64,000 nt of DNA from Teredinibacter franksiae (GCF_014218805.1 NZ_JACJUV010000001.1:434001-498000), one strand, 5' to 3'. Shown: positions 8,837 to 19,658, numbered from the stretch's first letter. The notes: generated from the sequence alone by a model not told the origin. Numbers and translations: made by a program.

Positions 8837-9733
8837 ATGATTTCGACCAAACAGCTAATTTATGCCCTTGCCGTAGAGAAAACCCTGCATTTCAAGAAGG
8901 CCGCAGAGGCCTGTAATATCTCCCAATCGGCACTCAGTACCGCGCTAAACGAGCTGGAAAAACAGCTAGGCTTGCAGATATTTGAGCGAGACAACAAGAA
9001 AGTACTGATAACGCCGGTCGGCAGGCAGGTTTTAGACAAGGCTCGGCAAGTTAAAACCACACTGGAAGAACTGCGACAGCTGGCCGACAGTCAAAAAGAA
9101 CCCCTTAGCTTTCCCATCACGATTGGGGTGATTCCCACCATAGGGCCTTATTTACTGCCACGTATACTGCCCACCCTCACTCGCCAGTACCCTAAATTGA
9201 AGCTACAAATAATCGAAGATCAGAGCCATGTACTGGTGGATATGGTACGCAACGGTGAAATCGACACGGCGATATTGGCATTGCCATTCGCCACACAGGG
9301 GCTACTAAGGTTTGATTTTTGGGAAGAGGATTTTTACTGGGTTACTCAAACCGACGACCCGCTAGCCAATCAAGAGCACATAACCAGCACAGAATTCGAC
9401 CAACAGGCCCTACTGCTCCTAAAAGACGGGCATTGCTTAAAAGATCACGCGTTAGCAGCCTGTAAATTTTCGGTAACCAGCCAACCATTTTCCGTGGGTG
9501 CCACAAGCTTGAATACCATAATGCCCATGGTTGCCGCCGGTATGGGTACAACTATGGTACCGGAAATGGCATTGGATCAATTGGTTAGGCCTCACCCGGA
9601 ACTTCGAGCCGTACACCTTAACGAATCCAGCCCCCACAGAACCATTGCCTTTCTCGTGCGGCCCGGCTATGCCGCACTGAATAGCATTGAGCGATTAATG
9701 GTTTTATTTAAACGAACCTTGGAGAAACCTTAA
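8837..9733 (+). CDS. oxyR: Hydrogen-peroxide sensing LysR-family regulator OxyR
   Basis: The N-terminal winged helix-turn-helix (residues 1-60, FKKAAEACNISQSALSTALN) is followed by a LysR effector domain. The diagnostic pair is present in KDGHCLKDHALAAC (C200 and C209), spaced nine residues apart like the redox-active C199/C208 of E. coli OxyR. Peroxide would form the C200-C209 disulfide and activate the regulator. The frame is open from 8780, but ATG 8837 gives the family-typical N-terminus and has CCGGAG just upstream. It is divergent from ahpC-ahpF, its expected target. Confidence 0.93.
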   Translation: MISTKQLIYALAVEKTLHFKKAAEACNISQSALSTALNELEKQLGLQIFERDNKKVLITPVGRQVLDKARQVKTTLEELRQLADSQKEPLSFPITIGVIPTIGPYLLPRILPTLTRQYPKLKLQIIEDQSHVLVDMVRNGEIDTAILALPFATQGLLRFDFWEEDFYWVTQTDDPLANQEHITSTEFDQQALLLLKDGHCLKDHALAACKFSVTSQPFSVGATSLNTIMPMVAAGMGTTMVPEMALDQLVRPHPELRAVHLNESSPHRTIAFLVRPGYAALNSIERLMVLFKRTLEKP

Positions 9734-9896
9734 ACCGACGGCTGTTCACACGGAAAAAGCCACATCGATCAACTTCTTAACGGGCCTGCTTCTAACAAAC
9801 TAAATAAAATGGCTACTCGGCTGTTGCTGTCCTTGAGGTTCTACTCTTGGGCCAATACCCTGCTCGCAATCACAACAATAACGGTGAGGCGTGGGC

Positions 9897-11747
9897 ATGA
9901 GACATAAAGCCGAACATGTGAACTTTTGGCCAGTCACCAAAAGAGCGCTTCTGATTATAAGTGCCGCTACCCTACTATCGGCATGTGGTGGCGAAGCGAG
10001 TGATTTATTACCCGAAGACCCAGGTAGCGAACCGAGCAACCCAGCATCGACATCGGGGGCATCCTCTGCGGCCGAATCCTCTCAAGAGTCCAGCCAAAAC
10101 AGCCCGGCTGGCAATATGTCCAGCGAGGCCTCTTCCTTCAGTAGCCGTAATTCAAACAACAATGGAAGCCCAAGTAGCTCTAGTTCTAATCCCAGTTCTA
10201 GTTCTAATCCCAGCTCCAGTTCCAGTTCTAGTTCTAGCTCTAGTTCTAACTCCAGTTCTAACTCCAGTTCTAGCTCTAGTTCTAGCTCCAGTTCTAGCTC
10301 CAGTTCTAGCTCCAGCTCCAGTTCTGATAACGGCACAAACCAATGCGCTACATATGACTGGCCGGGCTATGAGCCTAGCTTAAATTACGATTTTCGTAAC
10401 GACTTCGTCGATATCGACCCGGAAGAATTTGACGTATTTTACGGTTGCGACCAAAGCCTTATTGCCGGCGTAAAAACGTCCGGTTGGTATAATTTTATTT
10501 GGGGGCATGATCGCAACCCAGACATTACCGACGAAGATATAGACCGGGTGCTGGCCAACCTAAATGAAGATATGGCTTACGCCCGTGATGTAATGGGCTG
10601 GCCGCCCGATAAACTAGCGCAGCAGGGTTATTACAGTAATGTCTACCTATTCGGCTCTGGCCTGTGTACCGACTCAGCGTCTAATACTGAAAAAGGTGGC
10701 TGGCAAAGTGGCATTAACGGCTACCCCATGGTGCTACTGTCCTACTATCCGGTTGTAACACCCGGTGAACGCGGTGGTATTACCCATGAAGCGATTCACA
10801 CCATTATGGCAACACTGGGCAACAAAGCGGCCTGGTTCAACGAAGGTGGGAATACCTGGTTGCAAATGAACATGGAGGCTTCGCGCACCGGGACTTATGG
10901 CGTAGGGTTTTTAGATGGGGCGCCCTTCCTCGCCCCTCATATGCCCATAGAAAATTACAGCGGTTGGTTGCAAGACGGTTCTTTTGGCGGCCCCAATGCT
11001 GAAGGTGTTAACCAAACACGCAATGGCCAGCAAATATCGACTTGGCGTGACTATTTAGGCGGGCACCAATACAACTCCGTGTTTTCGCACTTTCTGTCAT
11101 TGTATGTTTCCAAAGGGGCTAACGCCTGGATTTGGAAAAACGGCAGTGAAAACCATATTCTCGCCTCACTGGCCGGCGGCTTGGGTGCAGAGCAAACCCA
11201 ACATCTGATTATGGAATATCGCGCTCGCCAAGCCATGCTTGATTTCGGACCCTGGACAAACGCGTTTAAGTCTCCCATTAATGGCAACTGGGGGCGTACC
11301 ATTGGCGCCGAAGAAATCGATGGTGGCATATTGCAGGAACCTGAAGTCCACAGATTAACCTTTTATGCCGATACAACGCTCGACAACGACATACTCACGC
11401 CAAAAACAGACACCCTCCCGGGTTGGTCTGGCGCCAACCAAGTTCCATTAAATGTTAGTGGCGACAAAGTACGAGTAAGTTTCGAACCTTTTGCAGACAA
11501 TATGCGTATGCAGCTCGCCTACCGCGCCGAAGATGGCTCTACCGTCTATAGCCAGCCGGTTGAAAATGGCGAAGCCTGCTTAAACTTGGATAAGGCACCG
11601 AAAAATGGCGTGGTGGTAGCTGTCGTCAGTAATGTAGATTATCTGTACACCGGTGAGGAAACCCGCACTCGCAAGCATGACTACCGCCTTCATTTGGAAG
11701 AAGGTGTTACCGGAACAGCGTCACTGTACGAAAAACATTTTGAGTAA
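9897..11747 (+). CDS. Secreted polyserine lipoprotein with gluzincin-like HExxH domain
   Basis: This lipoprotein of about 616 residues has a signal ending in the lipobox LLSAC. A low-complexity Ser/Asn/Pro linker of about 95 residues follows, with uninterrupted polyserine runs typical of Cellvibrionaceae secreted enzymes. The globular domain contains HEAIH (residues 296-300) followed 15 residues later by WFNEGGNTW, the pattern of zinc peptidases of the gluzincin/peptidase-MA type, with His296, Glu297, His300 and Glu315 as likely catalytic or metal residues. It could be a DUF6055-type protein; the substrate is unknown. A small beta-rich domain ends the protein. ATG 9897 is preferred over GTG 9891 because GAGG lies seven bases before it. 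It is expected at the cell surface or outer membrane. Confidence 0.7.
   Translation: MRHKAEHVNFWPVTKRALLIISAATLLSACGGEASDLLPEDPGSEPSNPASTSGASSAAESSQESSQNSPAGNMSSEASSFSSRNSNNNGSPSSSSSNPSSSSNPSSSSSSSSSSSSNSSSNSSSSSSSSSSSSSSSSSSSSSDNGTNQCATYDWPGYEPSLNYDFRNDFVDIDPEEFDVFYGCDQSLIAGVKTSGWYNFIWGHDRNPDITDEDIDRVLANLNEDMAYARDVMGWPPDKLAQQGYYSNVYLFGSGLCTDSASNTEKGGWQSGINGYPMVLLSYYPVVTPGERGGITHEAIHTIMATLGNKAAWFNEGGNTWLQMNMEASRTGTYGVGFLDGAPFLAPHMPIENYSGWLQDGSFGGPNAEGVNQTRNGQQISTWRDYLGGHQYNSVFSHFLSLYVSKGANAWIWKNGSENHILASLAGGLGAEQTQHLIMEYRARQAMLDFGPWTNAFKSPINGNWGRTIGAEEIDGGILQEPEVHRLTFYADTTLDNDILTPKTDTLPGWSGANQVPLNVSGDKVRVSFEPFADNMRMQLAYRAEDGSTVYSQPVENGEACLNLDKAPKNGVVVAVVSNVDYLYTGEETRTRKHDYRLHLEEGVTGTASLYEKHFE
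10171..10323 (+). repeat. Polyserine-coding simple repeat
   Basis: This is an imperfect array of AGTTCT/AGCTCC/AGCTCT hexamers encoding the Ser/Asn/Pro linker of the HExxH lipoprotein. Almost all serines use AGY or TCY codons in alternation, so the tract is repetitive at DNA level and could change length by slippage. Similar shorter tracts occur at about 12945-12980 and 13866-13919 in the CBM2/propeller gene. Confidence 0.85.
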
Positions 11748-11847
11748 GTCATATTCAAAAAACTGAAGATGAGGTTTCAAAATATTCAATGTTCAACACC
11801 TCTTTGCTACGGCAAACTACAAGCCTAAACGGAGAGGAGGTTGAGCA

Positions 11848-11976
11848 ATGAGAGATATTATTAATGTCATGGTGGAATGGTTTGAAATTTCGGACCAGCA
11901 TAAACCGCAAGCAAAAACAGTTGGCAACTGCTGCAACTATGCCAACGATTATTACGGCGACCAAAAGTGTTACTAG
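11848..11976 (+). CDS. Small protein, 42 codons, strong ribosome-binding site
   Basis: ATG 11848 is preceded by GGAGAGGAGG at 11831-11840 (AGGAGG seven bases from the start), one of the best ribosome-binding sites in the window. The frame runs to TAG at 11974-11976. The product starts MRDIINVMVEWFEISDQH and ends with a short Cys/Tyr/Asn-rich tail (NCCNYANDYYGDQKCY). It has no signal peptide or membrane helix. A 6-bp hairpin with a TTTT tail begins 16 bases after the stop, consistent with a discrete transcript. No family is recognised. The three cysteines could bind metal or form disulfides; this is speculation. Confidence 0.5.
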   Translation: MRDIINVMVEWFEISDQHKPQAKTVGNCCNYANDYYGDQKCY

Positions 11977-11991
11977 ATAACCGCATGACAG

Positions 11992-12013
11992 GGGGCTATA
12001 TTCAGCTCCTTTT
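11992..12013 (+). terminator. Weak rho-independent terminator after the small gene
   Basis: GGGGCT (11992-11997) pairs with AGCTCC (12004-12009) with one G-U pair, a 6-nt loop and a TTTT tail. It would end the transcript of the 42-codon gene and possibly of the HExxH lipoprotein gene. Confidence 0.4.
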
Positions 12014-12186
12014 CCCGTGGCACCATTAACAAAAAATATTTATACGCGCCAATAGCTTTCTGTACCTCCAAATATTTTATTTCAATACATTTTATTGATA
12101 CCGAAAGCACAAGAATTAAGCGAAATCAAATAAACAAACCCGCCCTATATTGACTCTGTTAAGAATCACTGAGACACTTAAAATTA

Positions 12187-12208
12187 AGCACAACCACCCT
12201 GTTGTGCT
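12187..12208. other. Isolated hairpin in the 380-bp gap before the CBM2 protein
   Basis: AGCACAAC (12187-12194) and GTTGTGCT (12201-12208) are perfect 8-bp arms with a 6-nt loop, 150 bp before the next start. It is an operator or leader hairpin candidate. The rest of 12014-12358 is AT-rich and shows no other recognisable element. Confidence 0.3.
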
Positions 12209-12358
12209 GAACGATAATAATAGTGTTTTTTGCGTCTTTGGCGCACCAATTTCCATCACATCTTAATTTGCATGTTTAGCTAACAGACATTCCCTCGTCA
12301 ATTTCTACGTGTGCAATTCCATTTCTATTAACGACGAATTATCGGCAGGAGCTGTTTC

Positions 12359-14716
12359 ATGACTCGTAAACTAGGATTTATATTTTTTCTCTGCATGATG
12401 ACTTTCAACATGAAGGCCATCGCTGAAATCTCATGTTCTGTAACTACAGAAGCCTGGAATAATGGCTATCTCGCAAACGTAACGGTAACCAACAATGGCG
12501 ATAGCGCCCTCAGTAATTGGCGTGTTACCCTTCAATTCAATCAGGCCCCCAGTATTAATAACGCCTGGAGTTCAGATTTTGTCGTCAACAACAATACCAT
12601 TGAAGCGTCTAACCTTTTCTGGAATGGCCACTTAAACGCTGGCGATAGCGCTTTTTTTGGGTTTGTTGGCAGTCATAACGGTGATTTTTCTGAACCCACC
12701 TGTTACGCAGACCCACAAAATGAAGCCCTTGCCAATTATCTGCGTCAAGGGCTACTTAACCACCTAGGGAGCCGAACAGGTACCAGTAGCTCTACCGGCT
12801 CCTCCTCATCGTCTTCCGCCGCTTCATCGAGTTCGGCTGGCAGTGCATCACAGGAAGACGACATCACCAACACCCAAGAAGGTGGCGTAGACGAAGCTGA
12901 TATTATTGAGTCCGATGGCACACACCTATTCACAGTTCAGCGAATTTACAATTCCAGCTCAAGCTCTAGTTCTAGTTCCGGTTCAACCCCATCACCCACA
13001 ATCACCGCCAGAACGACGGTTCACATTACGGCTCACACCACCGATTCCGTTACCGCGTCTACAGAAATTGCGGGAAGCTTCAGCCTAGCCTATGACAACA
13101 CTCAAATGAACCTATCGGGTGCTTACCTTCGACAAACAGAAGAAGGCAACACCTTGGCGGTCGTAGGTGAAACATCTAATGTGTATTCGTATGGCTGGTA
13201 CTCATCGTACAACGGTTATTATCCGTATTATCAAACGTCCAACAAAGTATCGATCGTTCTTACTAACACAGATGATCCAAGTGCTATGAGTGAAATCGAA
13301 CGATTGAGTTTCGATGGATCTCTACTTTCAAGCCGTAGAATTGGCAACATGCTCTATGTTGCCAGCCGCTACAGCGCAAACATGTCTCGCTTAGGGCTCG
13401 CACTTAACAATACCACCACGGCCAATAGTCAAAATATCGAGTTGGCCACCAACGCGGCTTTGGAAGACATGCTGCCACACATTTATGACCCGTCGGGCAA
13501 TAGCAAACCCTTGTTATCAGCCAGCGATTGTACCGTCCCAGAATGGCCTGAAAAGGCCGATGCATACGCAGGGTCACTGGTCGTACTTACGCGTATTAAT
13601 CTCGATGATACCAGCGAGATTGAGTCGCGCTGCTTACCCGCTTCGGCAACCGATATTTACGCATCGCAAGAGGCTATCTATGCCTTTGGTTATGGTTATT
13701 ACAGCGGAATGAAAATATACAAATTCGCCATTGATGGCGCGATGGAATACCGGGGTAGCGTTAAACTTACCGGTAGCATTCCCTGCAGGCCCGCGTCCTA
13801 TTGCTTTGGCGAAAAAGATGGCGTGTTGCGAGTGTTATATAGGGCAACGAATAGTAGCGGAGCATCAAGTTCCAGCTCCAGTTCCAGCTCCAGTTCCAGC
13901 TCCAGCTCCAGCTCATCCAGTACGGGTACAACACCCTACCGGCTGGCGCTCATTCAAGAATCTGCGGTGGAGAATAACGCGCTTGAAATTGTTTCAACCC
14001 TGCCCAATGAATCCCGTCCGGAATCCATTGGTAAACCGGGTGAGCTGATTTATTCCATGCGTAGCTTTGGCGACCACGCCTATATTGTAACCTTCGAGAA
14101 AGTAGACCCTTTATATGCAATAGACTTAAGCAATCCAGCCGATCCATTTATTGCAGGGGAAATTGAAGTAACCGGTTTTTCAAATTATCTTCACCCGGTC
14201 GGCGAAAATTTATTACTCGGTATAGGCAAAGACGCCATTTTCGATGAGGCAAGGAATATCACCTGGTTTCAGGGTGTCAAAGTCGAGCTGTTTGATATTT
14301 CAGACCCAACAATGTTACGTAGCTTAGGTAGCGAAATCATCGGTAAGCGTGGTTCATCCACCACGGTGAACTATGACCCCCGCTCCTTCGCATTTAGGAA
14401 CGACGATAACGGCATTCGTTTTTCACTGCCCGTGCAAGTAAAAAATCGGCTTCCGCCTGGTGGTAACCCCGATCTGTTGAATCAGCACTACTACTGGGAT
14501 CACAACGGTTTATACGCCTATGAAATAGAGACCAACGCCCAAGGTGATGCCCAGCTGACACGACTTGGTATACTAAAAGCAGCGAGCGCTGCGGAAGGAC
14601 AAATGACTTACTCTGGCCCATCCGTTTCTAACGACAGAGGCGTTTTGGACGACGATGCCGTTTACTATCTGCATAATTTTAGTTTGTACTCATCATTGGT
14701 GAGTGAGCTAGAATAA
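12359..14716 (+). CDS. Secreted CBM2 / beta-propeller-domain protein with polyserine insertions
   Basis: This 785-residue exported protein has a signal peptide ending near AIA (22). Residues 24-116 form a family-2 carbohydrate-binding module with paired cysteines C26/C115 and exposed tryptophans W33, W54, W70 and W88, so binding to cellulose or a similar glycan is likely. A polyserine linker (about 143-164) leads to TNTQEGGVDEADIIESDG, the signature opening of the 'Beta propeller domain' family (PF09826 as I recall it), which fills the rest. Two further polyserine runs (about 199-209 and 502-521) interrupt the propeller itself, which is unusual. No catalytic motif is evident. AGGAG eight bases before ATG supports the start, and a strong bidirectional terminator follows. 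Confidence 0.8.
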   Translation: MTRKLGFIFFLCMMTFNMKAIAEISCSVTTEAWNNGYLANVTVTNNGDSALSNWRVTLQFNQAPSINNAWSSDFVVNNNTIEASNLFWNGHLNAGDSAFFGFVGSHNGDFSEPTCYADPQNEALANYLRQGLLNHLGSRTGTSSSTGSSSSSSAASSSSAGSASQEDDITNTQEGGVDEADIIESDGTHLFTVQRIYNSSSSSSSSSGSTPSPTITARTTVHITAHTTDSVTASTEIAGSFSLAYDNTQMNLSGAYLRQTEEGNTLAVVGETSNVYSYGWYSSYNGYYPYYQTSNKVSIVLTNTDDPSAMSEIERLSFDGSLLSSRRIGNMLYVASRYSANMSRLGLALNNTTTANSQNIELATNAALEDMLPHIYDPSGNSKPLLSASDCTVPEWPEKADAYAGSLVVLTRINLDDTSEIESRCLPASATDIYASQEAIYAFGYGYYSGMKIYKFAIDGAMEYRGSVKLTGSIPCRPASYCFGEKDGVLRVLYRATNSSGASSSSSSSSSSSSSSSSSSSTGTTPYRLALIQESAVENNALEIVSTLPNESRPESIGKPGELIYSMRSFGDHAYIVTFEKVDPLYAIDLSNPADPFIAGEIEVTGFSNYLHPVGENLLLGIGKDAIFDEARNITWFQGVKVELFDISDPTMLRSLGSEIIGKRGSSTTVNYDPRSFAFRNDDNGIRFSLPVQVKNRLPPGGNPDLLNQHYYWDHNGLYAYEIETNAQGDAQLTRLGILKAASAAEGQMTYSGPSVSNDRGVLDDDAVYYLHNFSLYSSLVSELE

Positions 14717-14781
14717 GAGATTTTAGTATAAACGACTGTATACTGGGGTAACATTCGTTATCCCAAATACAACCCAAACAC

Positions 14782-14803
14782 AGCCCGAGCTTTCGCTCGG
14801 GCT
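14782..14803. terminator. Strong bidirectional terminator
   Basis: AGCCCGAGC (14782-14790) and GCTCGGGCT (14795-14803) form a perfect 9-bp stem with a TTTC loop between two converging genes. Only a short TCTT follows on the plus side. Confidence 0.75.
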
Positions 14804-14845
14804 TCTTCCCGAAAAATTCGGCTAGACCTGTAAAAGCACCCACAC

Positions 14846-17800
14846 TTACTCTGAAACTTTTTCAGCGGTGTCCTGTAATTCGCTTCCAACATCAGTGCCC
14901 TCAGATCGAATAAACGCCTTCAGATCCTCCAGCATCATATAAAAACAAGGCACAATAATAAGAATAATAGCGCTGGCAAAAACAATGCCGAATCCCAACG
15001 ATATCGCCATAGGTATTAACTGCGCGGCCTGCCGTGAGGTCTCCATGATAATCGGTGCAAGGCCGCCGAAGGTTGTCAGTGTTGTTAAAAATATTGGCCG
15101 AAAACGCCGAATACTCGCTTCACAAATGGCCCTTTGCGCAGACAGGTTGCCTCGATGCCGATTGGCATAATCCACCATAATAAGCGCGCCGTTTACCACC
15201 ACACCCGATAAAGCCACCATACCCATAAGGCTGACCAACGACAAATCATAACCCAGAAGCAAGTGCCCAAAAACCACACCGATTAAGCCAAAAGGAATTG
15301 AGATCATCACAATTAAGGGCTGTAAATAACTGCGAAATGCAACCGCCAACAGGGAGTAAATAATAAACATTGCCATGCCAAAGCCGCTCCACAACACATG
15401 GGTAGACTCACGCATTTCGGCTTCGCTGCCCCGAAAACTCCAGGTTATGCCTAGGTAATCTTTTCGTAATTGTGGCAGCACATCCTCGTTCATAACCGCA
15501 CTTACCCGGTTAATCGCGCTTTGCGGCTCCACGTCCATCCCTACATTAATCACCCGACGGCCGTTACGACGACTAAGCGAACTGAATGCTTCACTCAATT
15601 CAGCATTGGCCACATCATGCAAGGGTACTTCTTGATTAGCGGGTGTACGTACAATCAAGTTATCGAGGGTATATTGTTGCTGACGCTCCCTTAGGGGTAA
15701 TTTAACCCGCACTTCAATTTCGTTAGTACCACGTAGCTGCCGCAGAGCAACAGCACCGTAAAAAGCATCGCGTACCTGGCGACCGACACTGGTAGGGGTT
15801 AACCCCGTAGCCTCGCCCTCCGGCAGCAGCGTAAAGTTGTACTGCAACTTACCCTTGTTAAAATTATCATTGAGATTCCGGGTATTGGAAAACTCGGCCA
15901 TTCGCGCTTTAAAGTCCATGGCAGCAGTGGCGAGTAGCTCAGTATCACTGTGGCTGAGATCTACACTAATATCATCACGCCAGCCACCGGGGCCACGTTC
16001 CGCTTCGAAGGTGATTTGTTCGACACCGTCGATATCGCCAATTTCGTTTCGCCAAAGCTCAATCACTTCCGCTGCGCTCATGTCACGCTCATCGGGTGGC
16101 TTCAACACAATTTCTACATCGATAAAACTTTTACCGCGAACATTTGTTTTTATGCCCTCGGCAACAGCGTAGAGATTATGCGCGTCAAACATTTGATGGG
16201 TAGATTCGGTAATAGCATTGGCTACGCGCGCAGCCTGTTCTAGGGTGGTACCCACCGGCAAACGTACACCGGCCTCTATTTCATCAGCCGCCACCCGCGG
16301 CATCATAATCATGCCCATATGATCACTCACACCATAGGCACCGGCCACAATCAGTAATGACAGCGCAGAACTTACGGTGATATAGCGAAAACGCAGGCAA
16401 AGCTCGATGACCGGGCGATATTTTGTTTCGACAAAACGATTAAAACCCCGCGCTATTTTTTGTTGTTGCGTATAAATTTTTTTCCCAATTTTTGTGCGCG
16501 TTTTTACACGATTGTGAGCCAAATGTGCAGGCAAGATATACAAAGCTTCAACGAGCGACAGCAGTAATACCACGATGACTACAACAGGAAACGGCCACCA
16601 GAATTTCCCCATAGTGCCGGGTATAAACATAATGGGGACAAACGCGACGATGGTAGTGAGAATGGTAAAAATGACCGGCATGGCAATTTCGCGCGTGCCA
16701 GTAATAGCAGCTTCCATGGAGCTAATACCGCGCTGGCGATGTTCGTATACGTTTTCTCCCACCACAATGGCATCGTCCACAACAACACCCAGCACCACCA
16801 AGAAAGCGAACATGGAAATCATGTTAATGCTCACCCCAATAAACGGCAGCACCAGTACTCCACCCACAAATGAAATACACATGCCTACCATAATCCAAAA
16901 TGCGAGACGCAATTCCAAAAAAACTGAGAGAATCGTAAATACAATGAATATCGCCAACCAACCATTACCCAACAACAACATAAGACGGTCACGAAAATCT
17001 TCAGCGTCGTTCCTATCAATACGATAGGACACACCAGGCGGAAGGGTAGTATCGAGTTCAGTTAATACGGTGTTGACCGCAGCTGAAATGTCCAGTGGCG
17101 ACTGATCACCCACCCTAAATATTTCTATATCCATTGAGGGTTGTCGATTAAATTGAGCGTGAAACCCCGACTCCTCAAAACCATCATAAATATTGGCAAT
17201 ATCCCCCAACCTAACTATGGCGCCCGCGTTAGTCGTTACCACGGGAATTTCGGCAAACTCTCGCGCCCATTGCTTGCGCTCTTTTAGTCGCAAAAGAATT
17301 TCACCGCGACTGGTTTCAATAGCACCCGCCGGTACATCTCGGCCAGACAACTCGATTTTTCGTGCGACCTCACCCAAAGTTAATCCATAGCGTCGCAATT
17401 GCTGCTGAGATATTTCTACATGGGTAACATAGTTGGGCGTTCGGCCCAGCTCCACCTGAGTTAGAGCCTTTTCGGTAAGCAGGCGGTCGCGCACCTGCTC
17501 GGCCAGTTCACGTAGGCTCCAAATATCGATATCGCCGTACAGGCCAATCTCCATAACCTGGCGCTGATTAGCCCGAATGCGCACCTGAGGGTCTTCGGCA
17601 TCGTCTGGAAACGTACGCACACGATTCACGGCTTGCTCCACTTCCTGAAATGCCCGCATGCGTTCAGTGCCGTTCACCAGTTCCAGACTTACTCGGCCAG
17701 AACCTTCCCGTGCCTGCGACGTCATCTCCTTAATTCCCTGCACGCCGCGCAGAGCACCTTCAATAGGCTGTAATATGCCCTGTTCCACCTCCTCTGGCGA

Positions 17801-17974
17801 CGAACCTGGGTAGCGAACATCCACTTCAATGATGTCTAACTCAAATTCAGGGAATACCTGTTTTTGTACCTCGAAGGCCATAAAAAAACCGCCCCCGAGC
17901 AAAATAACCATTAACAGGTTAGCGGCTATAGCATTGCGAGCCATCCAAGCGATGGGGCCACTATTTATGTTCAC
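14846..17974 (-). CDS. RND-family efflux permease (HAE1/AcrB type)
   Basis: This 1042-residue inner-membrane proton/drug antiporter has the RND layout: TM1 at about 12-32, a large periplasmic loop, a TM2-6 bundle from about 335, a second periplasmic loop, and TM8-12 near the end. The paired acidic residues of proton relay are at D400-D401 ([18 protein letters not shown]). Family motifs PGSSPEEVE and [11 protein letters not shown] are present. Substrates cannot be deduced. It starts at GTG 17974, whose GTGA overlaps the stop of the upstream adaptor gene, so the pair is translationally coupled. No outer-membrane TolC-like gene lies alongside, so a TolC from elsewhere is presumably used. Confidence 0.92.
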   Translation of the reverse strand: MNINSGPIAWMARNAIAANLLMVILLGGGFFMAFEVQKQVFPEFELDIIEVDVRYPGSSPEEVEQGILQPIEGALRGVQGIKEMTSQAREGSGRVSLELVNGTERMRAFQEVEQAVNRVRTFPDDAEDPQVRIRANQRQVMEIGLYGDIDIWSLRELAEQVRDRLLTEKALTQVELGRTPNYVTHVEISQQQLRRYGLTLGEVARKIELSGRDVPAGAIETSRGEILLRLKERKQWAREFAEIPVVTTNAGAIVRLGDIANIYDGFEESGFHAQFNRQPSMDIEIFRVGDQSPLDISAAVNTVLTELDTTLPPGVSYRIDRNDAEDFRDRLMLLLGNGWLAIFIVFTILSVFLELRLAFWIMVGMCISFVGGVLVLPFIGVSINMISMFAFLVVLGVVVDDAIVVGENVYEHRQRGISSMEAAITGTREIAMPVIFTILTTIVAFVPIMFIPGTMGKFWWPFPVVVIVVLLLSLVEALYILPAHLAHNRVKTRTKIGKKIYTQQQKIARGFNRFVETKYRPVIELCLRFRYITVSSALSLLIVAGAYGVSDHMGMIMMPRVAADEIEAGVRLPVGTTLEQAARVANAITESTHQMFDAHNLYAVAEGIKTNVRGKSFIDVEIVLKPPDERDMSAAEVIELWRNEIGDIDGVEQITFEAERGPGGWRDDISVDLSHSDTELLATAAMDFKARMAEFSNTRNLNDNFNKGKLQYNFTLLPEGEATGLTPTSVGRQVRDAFYGAVALRQLRGTNEIEVRVKLPLRERQQQYTLDNLIVRTPANQEVPLHDVANAELSEAFSSLSRRNGRRVINVGMDVEPQSAINRVSAVMNEDVLPQLRKDYLGITWSFRGSEAEMRESTHVLWSGFGMAMFIIYSLLAVAFRSYLQPLIVMISIPFGLIGVVFGHLLLGYDLSLVSLMGMVALSGVVVNGALIMVDYANRHRGNLSAQRAICEASIRRFRPIFLTTLTTFGGLAPIIMETSRQAAQLIPMAISLGFGIVFASAIILIIVPCFYMMLEDLKAFIRSEGTDVGSELQDTAEKVSE

Positions 17975-19200
17975 GAGCCAGTCTCCATGGCGTTAGCCGC
18001 TTCCACATTTGAGCCTTCAACTGGTTTTAGCCGAAGCTCAGCACCATTACGCACACGAGAGAGATCCGTGATTACAATCTTGTCGCCAGCGAGTATTCCG
18101 CTTTGTACGTATGCAAAGCTATTGTCCTCAAAAACAATATCCAGCTCTCGAATCACCAATTTATTGTTTTCCATTAGCCAGGCCGTATTGTTTTTTCGGA
18201 CGTACCGGCGCGCCAGTTTCACCACGTCAACAAGGGGCCGCGCCGCAATTACACACTCTACGTAACTCCCCGCGAAAAGCTGTGCAGCACCTGTATTTTG
18301 CTTTTGCCTAGCAAGTGGGTCTTGCACCTCTATAATCGCACGCGCCATACGGGTAGCGCCTTCCAGCGAGCCGATAACGCTTTTTAAATACCCAATGCGA
18401 CTTGCGCCCGCTGGCCAAGCAGTGCGATGACGCAGGCTCACTTTGCTACCTTCATGCTCTGTGTTCGGTAATTGAAGCCACGGCAACTTCGCCAACGGCA
18501 AGCTGGCTTCCACCCAATAGCTGTTAAGGCCCACTAATTCTGCCAGGGTATCGTTGGTGTCCACGTTGGAACCCAACTCGACATTACGGCTAACAACCTG
18601 GGCATCAAAAGGTGCGCGCACCTGTGTACGCTCCAAATCCAAACGCGCCTGCGCCAACACCGCCTCGGCCCCCGTTACCTTGGCACGTGCACTGCGCATT
18701 TGTGGCTTGCGTAAAATCAGCTCCTGCTGCATACCAGACAATTCGCGATTCAGCCGCTCGTAGTCCCGCCGCGCCGCCGCCTGCTCACCGGCCTCAATCG
18801 CAAGCGACGCCTGCGCCTGTGCCAACTCACCTTCCCGCTGCTGCAACTGGTGCCCGTAGTCGGCGGGGTCTATGGTCAATAGAACGTCACCCTTTTTTAT
18901 GAAACCACCGGGGAAAAAACCCTCCGCTCGGTGTGTAATCTGCCCCCCTACTTGAGCCCGCAGCAGCACTCGCTCCGCTGGCACCACTGCGCCCATGGCA
19001 ATAATCTGCGGCTGAAAATCACCCCGCTCGGCGGTCACTACCTCCACAAGCATGGCCGTTCGCTTAGTGGCTGCCTCACGTTTTGCCTCAGGTTCTGTAC
19101 TAAAAATAACCTGCGTCAGTAACAAACCCACCAAGAATATGGCCGTACAAATATAAAACGTGCTTTTGAGTGAAAATGGCGCCGAACTCGCTTCGCTCAC
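17971..19200 (-). CDS. RND efflux periplasmic adaptor (membrane-fusion protein)
   Basis: This 409-residue AcrA/HlyD-type adaptor has an N-terminal membrane anchor at about 12-32 ([14 protein letters not shown]). A lipoyl/barrel-sandwich half ([10 protein letters not shown] and [19 protein letters not shown]) lies either side of a long coiled-coil hairpin rich in Ala, Glu, Gln and Arg (about 105-195). A beta-barrel and membrane-proximal domain follow. It bridges the permease encoded directly downstream to an outer-membrane channel. It starts at GTG 19200 with AGGGGGAT nine bases upstream. It is the first gene of the two-gene efflux operon. Confidence 0.9.
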   Translation of the reverse strand: MSEASSAPFSLKSTFYICTAIFLVGLLLTQVIFSTEPEAKREAATKRTAMLVEVVTAERGDFQPQIIAMGAVVPAERVLLRAQVGGQITHRAEGFFPGGFIKKGDVLLTIDPADYGHQLQQREGELAQAQASLAIEAGEQAAARRDYERLNRELSGMQQELILRKPQMRSARAKVTGAEAVLAQARLDLERTQVRAPFDAQVVSRNVELGSNVDTNDTLAELVGLNSYWVEASLPLAKLPWLQLPNTEHEGSKVSLRHRTAWPAGASRIGYLKSVIGSLEGATRMARAIIEVQDPLARQKQNTGAAQLFAGSYVECVIAARPLVDVVKLARRYVRKNNTAWLMENNKLVIRELDIVFEDNSFAYVQSGILAGDKIVITDLSRVRNGAELRLKPVEGSNVEAANAMETGS

Positions 19201-19658
19201 GGAAGATCCCCCTAGGTGGATTTATCATACTTTTGATATAGATTACTGAAATATACCTGAGCCGCAAGTTGGAGTCGCACTGAAAACCATTCTCCACGCC
19301 CTTAAGCGAGCGACCCATTCTAGAGTCAACGCGCAGTTTAAGTCAGTCAAAACAAGCCTATAACCATCGTCAACAACTGTACGACAGAAGTGAAACACAG
19401 TAATATTACCGCCCGTTACGTACCAAGACGGCAGACGGAAATAACCAAACCCTTGGTCAAGTCATGCCTGTCGTAACGCCTCGTATCAGAAGACTTTTAC
19501 AGCTATTAAACCAATTAATTATGAATAGCGAGCATTTCTTTAATGGCATTGAATATTCTGCACCACCCAAAAGGGGCGTCCAATATACAGCGGTAAACCA
19601 CGCTGCTCTTCCTAGAATCACAACCCACTCTTAAGTCATTTTGAAGGTACAAAAGCCT
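19201..19658. other. 458-bp divergent intergenic region
   Basis: It lies between the minus-strand efflux operon and the plus-strand aminotransferase and must carry both promoters. I found no clear operator, riboswitch or small gene in it. Confidence 0.5.

Noticed and set aside
10171..10323. Non-coding microsatellite
   Set aside because: The tract is in frame throughout and encodes a polyserine linker typical of this group.
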